Source of the DNA: Locusta migratoria
Lineage: Eukaryota > Arthropoda > Insecta > Orthoptera > Acrididae
Reading direction: 5' to 3'
DNA: 64,000 nt
Assembly (NCBI GenBank): GCA_026315105.1
Contig: CM048744.1
Span: forward strand, 318,191,270 to 318,255,269
Shown here: piece by piece, positions 1 through 10,559 of the stretch
How positions within the stretch are numbered: the stretch's first letter is position 1
How the letters are laid out: the number at the start of each line of letters is the position of its first letter
The notes under the pieces: model-generated
Database searches by the model: none
Told to the model about the DNA's origin: nothing
What the model saw: only the letters and a program-made list of their open reading frames with translations
Translations under genes and position numbers: made by a program

Positions 1-2726
1 GCTGTTTGCATTATCAAGTTAATGCCTGTTTCTTGGAATAGATGACTGACTTCATTCTAAGGTGATTGTTCAGACGTCTACTTCCTGTATGATGTATTCC
101 TAGGTGTGGGTGGTTTGGCGGGTTGATATTTTTGATTAGTCTCGTTTTGCAGACTCGTCAGTGACAAAATCACACCAAAATGCTTGGGGATGCCAAGTGA
201 CGAACACCGAGCTCGACGTTATTCGGCATTCTTTTAATACCGTCTGGAGTGAAACTGCATTACAGTAAACCACTACGGATTTGAATGTCACAGCTATTTC
301 ATGTTCCTAATGTTTCTTGCACAAAAAACTTAACTTCTGCGTAGTTGGATACGATAAAGAAATTCATTTGATGCAACGCAGTTCTCTGTTGCACATGCTT
401 CATTTCACATTATCAATATATTTTCATGGTTACGGAATAAGACTGTGACTGACAACAATAATTACCTCATGAAGTTTGCTATACAGATTATTACTCAATT
501 ATCACGTGCATTAGTTATTGTTACATGAGCAACATAACGAGCCATATTTCAAAATATAAGTAAAATGTGAAAAAGTCAGTAATCGAACTGTCGCTCGCTG
601 ATCAATAGTTGTCCATCTGGTGAGATAAACAAGCTTATCTTCAGCATAGTTTGCTTCTCTGCACATTCATTTTGAAATTAGCCTGTTATTAAAATAAGCA
701 AAATCTCGGGCAGTTGAGATCTGCAAATGTAAGTTGAAATGCTCACTGCTGCTCTAAATTACTTTATGAGTCATGGAAATTTATCTAACTGCTCACACCT
801 TAAAGGAGCAGCCAGCATGAAATCTTGAAGCAGAGGTTTGATACGTTACAATCATAATCTATTCAGTAAAATAACAAGCAAATAAATGTGGGGAGACCAA
901 ATTAAGCACACACCTTGTATAAAAGTGAATTAAATCATATAGTTATTGCCCATAATAAAATTCTTTCTGCCCATTATAAACATGGAAGTAATGTGGGAGG
1001 AAATTTTCAAATACACAATGGGTAGCTGAAATCACATTCATTCATTCACATACATGTACATAAAGCTAGGTGGTACATTATTCTCCGGCACCACTTGAAA
1101 GCAGCGGCGAAAGGAGGCGTTAACAGCGTCTTGATGAGATAGCAGGTGTCTTGATCACTAATTTTATGTACTCTGTGCACTAAACGAACTCATGTTCAGG
1201 GAGGCAGCGGCTCACTATTCTTAAGTACCACATGGTGTGCGACCACTCAGAATTTCATAGCATTTACAAACAGAAATTAAATTAGAATACGCAAGTAAAG
1301 CACATACGAAAATTTGTATAGAAGAAAGCTGGTATTAATAAAAGCATGGCTGAAGGCCGAAGTAACAACTGTTACGAAAGCACATGGTACAATACGTCAT
1401 ACATGACAGGAAATACGAAATGAAATCAGTAAATCTGAGAAATACTTAGCATACTCGCGGATACAGACGTGACGTGAAAAGATTGTTAGAAATGCGAAGG
1501 AAATTCAAACATACAAAGTTTACACAAAGGCTGAAGGCCACTCACGTGTAGTGTAACTTGATCAAAACTGGACACACAATCATCACTGGAATGAAAATGC
1601 ATATAATAAATTTACCCTGAATTTACTCAAGTGCTGTAAATTAAGAAACACTTCTCCTCACTTAGCGAAAGAATTACTCAAGAGAACTATCACTGAAAAT
1701 CAAGACTGGCTGATCAAAAAGAAAGTAAAGTCCTAACAGCATGCCTTCCCCTCAGCATGATTCGGCGGAGTACTTACTTCCACAGTCATCGGAGCCAGAA
1801 TAAAGAGTCAAGAGTGAAGCTCTAAGGCCTCGGAAAAACCTCCTCCCGCCATACACCGGATCTAGAGCGCGCTAAAAGCGACGCAGAGCGCGTTCAGAGA
1901 CTAGTGTTTACCATCCATTGCTACCTGGCCAAGACAAGTCCCTCAACATCCACTCCCAGAGAGTGTTAGTACGACACTAAAGAACATGGCCACCTCACCA
2001 TCTTGCCAAGTAAGCTTGTCTCTGGCCACCCAGTTGAGGCTAGTGCAGACGACAAACGAAGCCCTGCGTGCTTAACTACAGCAAAACGAGGCCTAGAGCG
2101 GGAGGCGGCGACTGTAAGCCATTGCGCGGCAGTCAGTCAATATTAAGAGCACACATTCACATTCACATGAACGTACAATTCCAAGAACACGGGTGGAAAC
2201 ATATATAAATATGGTACAAACATACATAAATATGGGGCATTGATCATTGATAAAAAATAAAATAATTAACACTCATAAACATTTTAGGTTAAAGAATAAA
2301 TCAAAATGGAACACGACTACACAATCGGTGGACGTGTTTCAATTTAACATAAGCGTATTTGGTATTATAATAGCCCAATATGTGGTCGAATGCTTACCAC
2401 GAGGTATTTCAATAAGACATGGACTATGGAACAATTAGATGCAGCTATGGATGTTCGCAGTCACTTGTCCTCATTGGTAGTTTTGGATACGTTTGCTGTT
2501 CATACTGGAGCTATTCTGTATTACATGTGCAATTTATAAAATTCATGACCACTATTTCCTGCAACTGTAGAGATTTTTATTTTATTTTATTTTTGGCTAG
2601 CGTTACAACTTTTGTTCCAAGGTCGATCAACTGTGTCCGTTGGCCTATTACGTTAGTACCAAAAATTTGAGGGGAACTGTAATTTGTGGTAACACAGCTG
2701 GCTAGTGTTTGTTAAATTTATGCTGA
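1..2726. other. Intergenic or intronic DNA, no gene seen
   Basis: No long open frame and no recognisable transposon protein is visible on either strand. Most of the stretch is AT-rich. A patch at about 1790-2130 is richer in G+C and contains short repeats of AGCGCG and GGCC; it could be the relic of a promoter or an LTR, but no TATA, primer-binding site or duplicated end was found to support either. Short open frames at 2247-2670 show no family motif and look like chance. Confidence 0.6.
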
Positions 2727-2738
2727 TATCTTAATTGC

Positions 2739-3054
2739 GTGCGCCTCGGTTGCACAGTGGTAGAGTGCCAGACTACAAATCCAAAGGTCGCGGGTTCGAT
2801 CCCCGCCAGGTCCTGGGATTTTTATCTGTCACTTTCCACTTCTTTCACCTCTGGCAGTATTGCTTATGTGAAAAATACCGAGTAGCACCGTGGTTCGGAA
2901 CCCACGCTAAACTGTAGGTCCCCCTATAACTGGCTGGGTAAGTCAGTTCGAAGGTCGGAGGAAGGCAACGGCATACCACCTCCAAACAGGACCATGCCTA
3001 GTAAAGCACTGCGGTGTTCAAACCAATCTTCGGATTGTTGACTGCTTTACCTTT
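2739..3054 (+). mobile_element. tRNA-derived SINE, family B, copy 1
   Basis: A 316-bp SINE bounded by a perfect 12-bp target duplication, TATCTTAATTGC, at 2727-2738 and 3055-3066. The first 75 bases are tRNA-like: an A box near GGTTGCACAGTGGTAGAGTG and a B box GGTTCGATCCC. By alignment to insect tRNAs the head most resembles tRNA-Cys, with the anticodon stem decayed. The body carries a conserved block beginning GTGGTTCGGAACCCACG and ending in ACTGCTTTACCTTTT. A second copy lies at 16232-16545 and a body-only fragment near 27060. It is transcribed by RNA polymerase III and mobilised by a partner LINE that is not identified here. Confidence 0.88.
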
Positions 3055-3665
3055 TATCTTAATTGCAACATCAACCAAAAGAGAACCAGTGGAAATGACA
3101 TATAGAACGATATCTTCACTCTCGAAAATACCATCAGCGATCTGCCGCACCAAATGGATGTCGTCTTTAAAGTGAAACCGAGGCAGTTTCATAATCGGAG
3201 TACGTACATTCTAGAGACAATGTTTACAATTCGTCGGTCCATATTGTACGGCATGTTCACTAACCAGAACACTTGCACTTTTAACACAAAGCTAGAGTTA
3301 CCAAACGTCCTCTTTTACCCGAACTTGTCCTCTTTTTTTTAGACCCTAAAATGTCAGGCAGGGTTTTTAGGAAAATGGGGAAAATCCTCTTTTTTGCATT
3401 ATGCAACTGTTTGAACTTGAAAATGCGTAAACACAATTGTCTTAAGTGCCACAATCACTAAATCTACATAATTTAACCGTTATTCAAACAATGTAGTGTT
3501 TTTTCTAGAATTCTCTCTTCTCTGCTCTGAGGTAAAGCTACTTTAGAACCACTGAAATAACTGGCGGGGCAATTGCCGCGGAATAGGAGCTGCGAGACAG
3601 GCAATTAAGAACACAGGTCTAGAATTTCACGTTAGAACGTTTATTTACAACTGCTTAACTATCAG

Positions 3666-5640
3666 TTGTCTGTTAGTTGTTATGAAGGGAAACAGAGGTC
3701 ACGTTTCATCGAAATCTTACCAAAACGCAAATGTGTATTTAGTGAGGAAATGCGAAAAAGATTTCTTAACTTCAGGCCCGGAAGAAACAGCTCCGAGGCA
3801 GAATGTCTTATCTGCCCAGCTGGTACATTCGTTTCAATTGCCAACAAATGCAAGATTTATTATCTTGCAATCGTTTGTAAATCGTTCAGTATTTATACCC
3901 TGAATCATTTATGATACAGCGTATAATTATTATTTTGCAGGGGGCTTGGACCTAGAAGCTCACCAAAACACAGGTAAACACAAAACGCGAGTTCGTACTG
4001 CCACATTTTCCTCCAAAGTAGATAACTTGTTTGCAGAAAAGGATTCTAAACGTAGTGATCTGGTACGTGCGGCTGAAGGAGTCCTATCTTTTCACGTGGT
4101 CAAACTTCATCAACATTTTAAATCAATGGACTGTAGAGAAAAATTACAGAATGTGTTATTCAAAGATTCAAATATAGCTAAAGAAATGTTATGTTCTCGC
4201 ACTAAACAGAAGCAGTTGATAATTCTGTATTGTCACCCCTATCTTAATGTGTCTATTGACGTCTTAAAGGATATTTCATGTTTTGGTGTTGCAATAGTTG
4301 GCATTAACCGTGGTTCTACGATACTGTTTCCAATTCATTCAGTACTATGACGGAAAATCTAGATGCATTCAAACAAAGGTGATAAAACTTAAAATCATGC
4401 CAAATGAAAAATCTGAAACCATTGCATCTTACATATGCGATACTCTTAGAAGTAGAGGTATTGATAGTAAATGTGTTGGTTTCTCTAGAGACAATACCAA
4501 TTTCTGTGGAATCAGTGGCATTGGTAAGACGTCGGGAAATAACGTTTTCATCCACCTCAAAAAAATTTAAATGATAGTATAGTAAGAGTAGGCTGCACTG
4601 ATCACGTTTGCATAACTATATTCAACATGGTATTGACGCAGGACTCACTTTAGATGTTAATTCCACAATATTAAAAATATTAATTATTTTTCTGTTAACA
4701 CAGTACGGACTGAAAGTCTTAAGGACTTTTGTGAATTTGTAGACATAAAATATAAACTACTACTGGGCCATTCTAAGACTAGGTGGCTGTCTCTTTTCAC
4801 TTGTGTTACAAGAGTAATTGAAATGTATCCTGCACTGAAATCATATTTCATGTCTCAGGATGAAATTCCAATTTTGATTAAAGTGTGTTTCCAAGATGAG
4901 CTTAGTGAAGCACAGTTATGGTTTGGTCATTCTCTTATGTCATTGTTTCACTGCAATATTTTGGCTCTAGAAAAAGAGAAAAATTCACTTGTAGAAATGA
5001 TACTTATTCTTGAGAGTGTGTTGATGTTCTCCAAGAATATTACAGAGTTTCAAATCTTTAAAACTAAAAGAAATTTAGAAAAAAAGAAATGAAGGTTATG
5101 ATTCTAAATGCGATATGGTAGAAGGAGAAATAGTTCATGTATATGATGCAACGATTAAATATCATAAGAAATGGTTGGTTCAGTATCAAGAGTATTTTTG
5201 TGTTTAGTGGATGGGTTTGAAGAATGTTCCAAATTGGGAAGGTGATGAACAATCAGTTGTGTATCTAAATGATAAGCTTAATATTAAAATTGATGACATA
5301 CAGTGCTTTGACCAGTTCCACAATTTTCAAAAGTTTTTGACAAATCAGGCAAATGTCAATGGAGGAGATCAATTATCAAATGATACCTGGTGTAAATATT
5401 TTCAAGAGACAACGAATATTTCTTGTTTCTCAGAGATGCTAAAAATGGTAGAATTTTTCTTTGCTATACCCAGTCACAATGCCCATGTGGAAAGGATTTT
5501 TTCACTAGTAAACTGTCAGTGAACCAAAGACAGAAACAGATTTAGTGTTGAGTCTGTTAAGGAAATTATAAGTATGCAGTATAATTATAAAGATGTCTCT
5601 TGTGTACAGTTTTATGATTATTTGTTACAAAACAGAAGTT
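3666..5640 (+). pseudogene. hAT transposase pseudogene with BED-type zinc finger and intron
   Basis: The gene reads as exon 1 (3666-3849), an intron (3850-3940) and a long second exon broken by frameshifts. Exon 1 carries the first two cysteines of a BED-like zinc finger (ECLIC) and exon 2 the H-x5-H half (EAHQNTGKH). Further on are the hAT blocks: a DNTNF-like stretch near 4488, RWLSL near 4786, a block ending ALKSYF near 4850, and a C-terminal dimerisation segment with PSHNAHVERIFSLVNCQ at 5470-5522. Splicing keeps the frame exactly (280 minus 91 equals 63 codons). Frameshifts occur near 4335, 4565 and 4650 and in-frame stops follow, so no active enzyme is made. The family is the type often annotated as ZBED- or zinc-finger-862-like. 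Confidence 0.82.
3850..3940 (+). other. Relic intron in the hAT transposase gene (GC-AG)
   Basis: The junction AACAAAT/GCAAGA at 3849/3850 and TATTTTGCAG/GGGG at 3940/3941 restores the zinc-finger reading frame. The donor now reads GC; two point changes from AACAAAG/GTAAGA would explain it. The intron is 91 bp and AT-rich with a pyrimidine-rich acceptor. Confidence 0.65.
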
Positions 5641-5992
5641 ACTTTCAGTAATTGAGTCATCAAATAAATATATTAGTGCTTCAGGAAATAATGATACAGA
5701 TGATGATAACTAGTTTACACATGATGATTTTGTTATTGTAACAGTGTATGACTTTCACTAGTAGTCAGTGGACCAAACATGGCAACAGGCGCAGTCTTGA
5801 GCTTATTAAGGGAATTATAAGTGTGCGGTATAATTATAAAAATTTCTTTTGTGTATAGTTTTAAGATTATTTGTCGAAAAACAAGAAATTACCTTCAGAA
5901 ATAGGGTCATCAAATAAAATATCTGAATACTTCAGGGTATAATGATACACATGAAGAAGACTAGTTTACTCACGATGATGCTGTTACTGTTT
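5518..5992 (+). repeat. Diverged tandem duplication of the hAT transposase 3' end
   Basis: Two copies of about 215 and 230 bp lie side by side: 5518-5735 and 5763-5992. Both run from the codons after the dimerisation block through the old stop and the 3' flank, sharing words such as GGACCAAA/GAACCAAA, ATTATAAGT, GGTATAATTATAAA and GTCATCAAATAAA. They differ by many substitutions and small indels, so the duplication is old. A second hAT copy recombined into the first is an alternative. Confidence 0.7.
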
Positions 5993-6046
5993 GTATTAAA
6001 ATCTGCCTCATACTATTGTAACACTAGCTTATATGCCCGTCCTTCG

Positions 6047-6509
6047 AAAGGGTCACCAGACGTCCTCTTTTACCCGGACATGTCCTCTGTTTTGGACCCT
6101 AAAAATGATCCGGGCGGATGTTTTGCAAAACTGGGGAAATGCCCGTTTTTTTCTTTTTTTAAGTTATACAACTGCTTCAATTTGAAACTGCAAAAATACA
6201 ATCATTTCAACTCTCATGAATGAAAACACTACAGAATTTAACTTTTCTTCCAACACTGTAATATTTTTTTCTAGATTATCATCTTCTGATGTCGCCTCTG
6301 CGTCGAGCTCACCTTTCGATTTCAGAGAATTTGGGATAATTATGTTGTAATTAGTGTGTAATACAAGTTGCGAGGCAGCCAGTTAAAGGAATTACATATG
6401 CAAATATACAAGATAACTCAGCTTCTAATAACTTCAAATTATAATCCTCATGCCCATTTGTATCTCTGGAAGTGTCTTCTTTTTTGAACGCTGATGTCTG
6501 GTAACCCTA
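6047..6509. mobile_element. hAT MITE, internal-deletion derivative of the neighbouring family
   Basis: A 463-bp element flanked by an exact 8-bp duplication, GTCCTTCG, at 6039-6046 and 6510-6517. Its first 330 bp match the left end of the 3.3-kb hAT copy (ACGTCCTCTTTTACCCG, AGACCCTAAAA/GGACCCTAAAAA, GCGAGGCAGCCAGTTAA) and its right end, read inwards, is GGGTTACCAGACATCAGCG. It has no coding capacity and would have moved with the parent's transposase. Confidence 0.85.
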
Positions 6510-6627
6510 GTCCTTCGGAACGGTTGTTGAAGAAGGGCCTATGTGTATCATGGCCTTTTAGGGTTCCGGACCTCAGTCAGTAAAAATAGACTCCTTGTTG
6601 GATCGCTGTGTCAATAAACTCAATTGT

Positions 6628-7240
6628 CCTAGCCAAGATGTCAAATGTAAGTAAAAGTCATTGCCTGAAACGATGTATCTTCATAAAGGTTTTGATACAA
6701 AAGGTGAAACGTGCCAAAATAAGTAAAGAAATGTCGTTAATTATTTAATACACAAAGCTAAATCATTAACAATATGTTTGTTGGTATTCGTAGACATAAG
6801 ATTGCTTAATCCTATCACAGACGTTCGCTTCCTTGTTGTACTACTCCATACTTAGTATGCAGCAGCGGTGTTTATTAGTTCTTTGGTGCACTACAGCGCC
6901 TCTATCGTTTGTTTGCTGTACTACGCAATCCATACTTCAAGCATAACCTACATCTAAAACAAATTCGCTGATTCCACTTTTATGAAACGAAGTTGCTAGT
7001 TGCTCTAAGCAAATCCGTGAAGTAGTTCAGGAGATTAGGTATTTCTAATAGATGGAAAACACTTAAGATTGCGATGTATCTTTTTTTTCCGTGATCTGAT
7101 TTTGGTGAAATCATGCCTATATGTTGGCCCAATCTTAACTCAAATTTCCTGTGAAAATGTGTCAGTAGTTTTTTTAATACGTTTGTGAAACATGTTACAA
7201 ATAGGCATATCTTCACGAATATGATGTAGCTTACATCATA
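6628..7240 (-). repeat. Helitron-like dispersed repeat, family U, minus orientation
   Basis: The stretch matches, in reverse, the repeat at 12740-15160. The part at 6628-6760 matches 15035-15160 (CCAAGATGTCAAAT is shared) and 6960-7240 matches the repeated block with CCGTGATCTGATTTTGG and GCCTATATGTT. No open frame. The same blocks recur at 10560-11653, where a Helitron-like 5' end is visible. Confidence 0.55.
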
Positions 7241-7557
7241 CGTCAGTGATATTTGCCACTTTAAACATTTACTTCATGATCATTCATATCTCTGGACAAT
7301 GGGCTGAGGCATGGAAAGCTGAAATATAATAAGTAATAATTATTTCCATAATGAAGTAGAAATATCAGTGAAAACAATTATTATTCTCACGGTTGGCTCT
7401 CATTCCGTTAGATGTGCTATTGTCGCTCGATGCGTGAGACTTAAACTCAGGGCCGGCGCAAGGCACGTGCGAAACGTGCGGCTGCACGGGGCGGCACTTT
7501 CCGGGGGGGAGGGGCGGCAAATCTGCCCCCCCCCCTTTTCTCCTTTTCTGTAGTACA

Positions 7558-8056
7558 GTCGGCCGGCCGGCCGGGTGGTCGAGCTGTCTGCGGCGCGCCA
7601 GTCACGTTCAGCACGGCCACTACGGTCGGGGGTTCGAATCCCCCCTTGGGCATTTTTTTTTTTTAATACTTTTCATTCCCTCCTCTTATGGAGGAGGGCG
7701 GGCTGTTAGAGGGCTCGCTTTGCCCTTTTCAGCCAGATTTTTAGGGTATTCTGTTGGGGCACCGTTTATTTTTGTTGCATTTATTGGGATTTAACTTATA
7801 TTTGTGACTTCTTTACTTTTTATTTTTCAGGGGGGGAAGATTTGTTCCCAGTTGGGAATATTCCGTGGGCATGGGGACAGCTCCGGTATTTACCTTACAG
7901 CCAACAGGGAACCACGGAAACCTGGGCCAGAGCTGCAGGCCCTTGGGCATGGATATTTGTGCTGTCCTTAGTATTAGCTAGTTCATAAGTAGTTTGTAAG
8001 CTTAGGGACTGATGACCCCGTAGTTAAGTCACATAAATTTAACAAACATTTAAACA
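7558..8056 (+). mobile_element. SINE family A copy, split by a LINE fragment
   Basis: The tRNA-like head (7561-7653, B box GGTTCGAATCC) and the tail (7940-8056, with AAGTAGTTTGTAAG and GGGACTGATGACC) are separated by 286 bp of foreign DNA. The whole is bounded by TCTGTAGTACA at 7547-7557 and 8057-8067, an 11-bp target duplication. Family A is the commonest element in the window; its head is class II tRNA-like (Ser/Leu type) and its tail ends in ACAAACATTTGAACATT. Confidence 0.88.
7654..7939 (-). mobile_element. 5'-truncated retroposed fragment inside a SINE
   Basis: The insert begins on the plus strand with a T run and AATACT, that is, a poly(A) tail on the minus strand. It is flanked by CCCTTGGGCAT at 7643-7653 and 7940-7950, an 11-bp duplication of the SINE sequence. 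No frame is recognisable in the 286 bp, so it could be the 3' untranslated end of a LINE or a retroposed host transcript. Confidence 0.78.
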
Positions 8057-8497
8057 TCTGTAGTACAAACTCAACATTCATTCTCAAGAGGGGATTCGAA
8101 ACCAAACCTCGGAGGGAGCGGCTTCGGGAACTGTGGCATGTCGTCTCGACTACATGCCGGCCGCCCCTGTTGAACAAGGGGAGGGAGGAGGGCTAATTTC
8201 TTCCTCGCCACTGTGGCAGCGAGGTCGTGTTTACGCCGAAAAGGAAGCAGTCTGGCGCACACGCCAGGATTCTTATGAGTGGAGCGCTGCTAGCATGTTG
8301 CGCGCCGTGCTTTTACTCACAACTAATTTTGCAGGAGACGAAATCTAATTTGGAAATTCGAATGCAATGTTCGATACTGCGGTTACAAGTTAAGCCTGAA
8401 GCAATTTTGCTGAGCCCGTCAGTGGTAGTTGAGTGTTTTATTCTTCCCGCGCTATGGAAAAAATTTGTTGAACATTACTACAGTCAAACAGGTTCAA

Positions 8498-8671
8498 AAG
8501 AAAATGTTCAAATGTTTGTCATCAGTCTCTAAACTTACAAACTACTTATGAACTAACTAAGACTAAGGACAGCACAAATATCCATGCCCTAGGGGGGATC
8601 CGAACCCCCGACCGTACTGGCCGTGCAGACCGTGACTGGAGCCCCCAGTCCCCGCGGCCACCGCGGCCGGC
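8498..8671 (-). mobile_element. SINE family A copy
   Basis: Minus-strand copy with head GCCGGCCGCGGTGGCC at the right and tail at the left, bounded by a 14-bp duplication TCAAACAGGTTCAA at 8484-8497 and 8672-8685. The tail is shortened: the usual GTAGTTAAGTCCCATA block is missing. Confidence 0.9.
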
Positions 8672-8892
8672 TCAAACAGGTTCAACACCTACAATGGCTA
8701 GAAGTATTCCGAATGGGTAAATACGCTGTGAGTAATTACAAGGGATAAAGACATTGATAGTAAGCCTAGCATAAGTTGGGTTTCGACGTATTTTTGAAAA
8801 TGTTTGCTATCCGTTTCTGAGTGATAGTCGGACGTTTTGAAACACCTGTCTCTGCCTGCATGAACACAAACTCTGACCAGCACTTTTGTGTG

Positions 8893-9090
8893 TTCAAGTT
8901 CAAGTATTTTTAGAGCTTATAGGACTTAACTACGGAGTTATCAGTCCTTAAACTTACAAACTACTTATCAACTAGCTTATCCTATGGACGGCACAAATAT
9001 CCATGCCCGAGGGGAGATTCGAACCCCCGACCGTAGTGGCCGTGCAGACCGTGACTGGAGCGCCTCAGTCCCCTCGGCCACCGCGGCCGG
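8893..9090 (-). mobile_element. SINE family A copy, near full length
   Basis: 198-bp minus-strand copy bounded by a 12-bp duplication CACTTTTGTGTG at 8881-8892 and 9091-9102. Head, B box and full tail are present; this is a good reference copy for the family. Confidence 0.92.
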
Positions 9091-9102
9091 CACTTTTGTG
9101 TG

Positions 9103-10414
9103 ACTATACTACTCGCACACTATCACTTTGCCAACATTTATTTACTGTATAATGCGTGTGAATCCATATTTCGTCTAAGTAAACTACTGGTCGCTTTGAT
9201 TCTGATGAAAACTTGAGAAAGTATGTTCTTTTAGCAACAATGCCTTCTCGTCCAAGCGAAACAAAACGTTAATTTTGACACCTTGTAAAACGAAAATCCA
9301 TAGACAGAACATTGCTTCTAAGGGTTTCCTTGTTAGCTTTGAAGCTCATTTCTGTTTGACAATAGTTGTGCAGTTTTCGCAAAGTTCGTATTTCTTTCTA
9401 TTGTTCGTAATGCTATAAAAATTACTGTCTGATAATACATTTATCCATATCAGCGGTCACATACTTATTGTGAACTTCTTGCTTCTTCTTCTTGGGCGCT
9501 AGTTTAACCGTAGCCTCGCTGTACCGCATCACGTGACCTAGTTCCTGGCACTGCCATGTCACCACTTCGCCTTTTCAACAATAGGTATTGTTGCGTTCAT
9601 TACAACGAAAACTACAGAAACAAGACTGGTCAGAAGCACTTTCATTGCGTTTCACAAGAACAGAAGATTTGGTGCGTCAGGATTTCTTGCAATTTGGGAT
9701 GTAATGGGTTAGTGCATTTCATATGACGCACAATTAGTATTGCGCATGCACGTTACTCATAAGTTAGAATTTTTCTCCTTCAAGAATGCAGAATACGAAA
9801 ATGTATTTTTCTTATGATCTGTTACTTAAAAAATTGGCAACTCGGCAAATAAGCACGTGTCACCCCAATAGCTAGAATGAAAATAAAGCGCAGAAAAGTG
9901 ACGTGATACGGCGATGACTAATTTGTTACCCCTGATTCCATAATCAGACACGACATAACTGACACATGCAAATTACTACAGATGGCGAGTGTCAGTTCTT
10001 TGAAATGAATAACCGTTGTGCAGTAAGTTAATATATTGCGACTAGTATCAGTAACCGTCGATTCCCGAGTATGTATTCATTGCATTATTATGTTACTCCA
10101 TGTCCTTATTCTTCCTCTCTCCATTGTCTTCCGCCCCACTCTTTGGCCGTTTCAACTGTTTTTATATTCCATAACTTCATAGATTTCTGGCACAGAGTAG
10201 CTATTCTCAATGCTTTATGTTTACATCTATATCGTCGTGCTGAACGTATCCGTCAACATGAAGCTTTGGATGTAAGCACATATTAAAAGCTTTGAAACTG
10301 GCCATTCAGTGATCTGAATAGTAAAAACAAAGATTGCGATTGAATTCTGACTTTTACTACAAATTTGTAGATTTGCTTAAATAAAATTTCACGAACGTTC
10401 TGTAAAAAAATCCT
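9103..10414. other. Interior of the hAT-type element, no gene
   Basis: No long frame or protein motif is visible. A short open frame at 10071-10286 has no recognisable motif. The sequence is the inner right half of the 3-kb element. Confidence 0.5.
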
Positions 10415-10559
10415 GGGGGGGGGGGGGGGGTCGTCAATTTAGAAGCTCGCACGGCGCGGCACTTGGGCTTGCGCCGGCCCTGCTTAAACTTCCACAGCAG
10501 TTGTACATATACGTTAAACTGTGATATCAGTATGTAAATATATAGATTAAACACGGCGA

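Larger units (their letters stand above)
3291..5992 (+). mobile_element. Decayed hAT-superfamily DNA transposon
   Basis: The left end, AGAGTTACCAAACGTCCTC at about 3294, is shared with the MITE at 6047-6509, which gives the family terminus as roughly TAGGGTTACCAGACGTCC. The body holds a broken transposase gene (3666-5640) whose 3' part is duplicated. No matching right terminus is found before the MITE, so the right end seems lost or replaced. No 8-bp duplication could be assigned to this copy. Terminal inverted repeats of only about 15 bp and 8-bp duplications in the derivative MITE fit hAT. Confidence 0.75.
7448..10482. mobile_element. 3.0-kb hAT-type element with nested insertions
   Basis: Termini CAGGGCCGGCGCAAG at 7448 and its inverse CTTGCGCCGGCCCTG ending at 10482 are bounded by a perfect 8-bp duplication, CTTAAACT, at 7440-7447 and 10483-10490. 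The 8-bp duplication and the CAGGG start are hAT hallmarks. No transposase frame survives; removing the three SINE insertions (7558-8056, 8498-8671, 8893-9090) leaves about 2.2 kb of non-coding sequence. A G16 run sits just inside the right end at 10415-10430. Confidence 0.85.
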
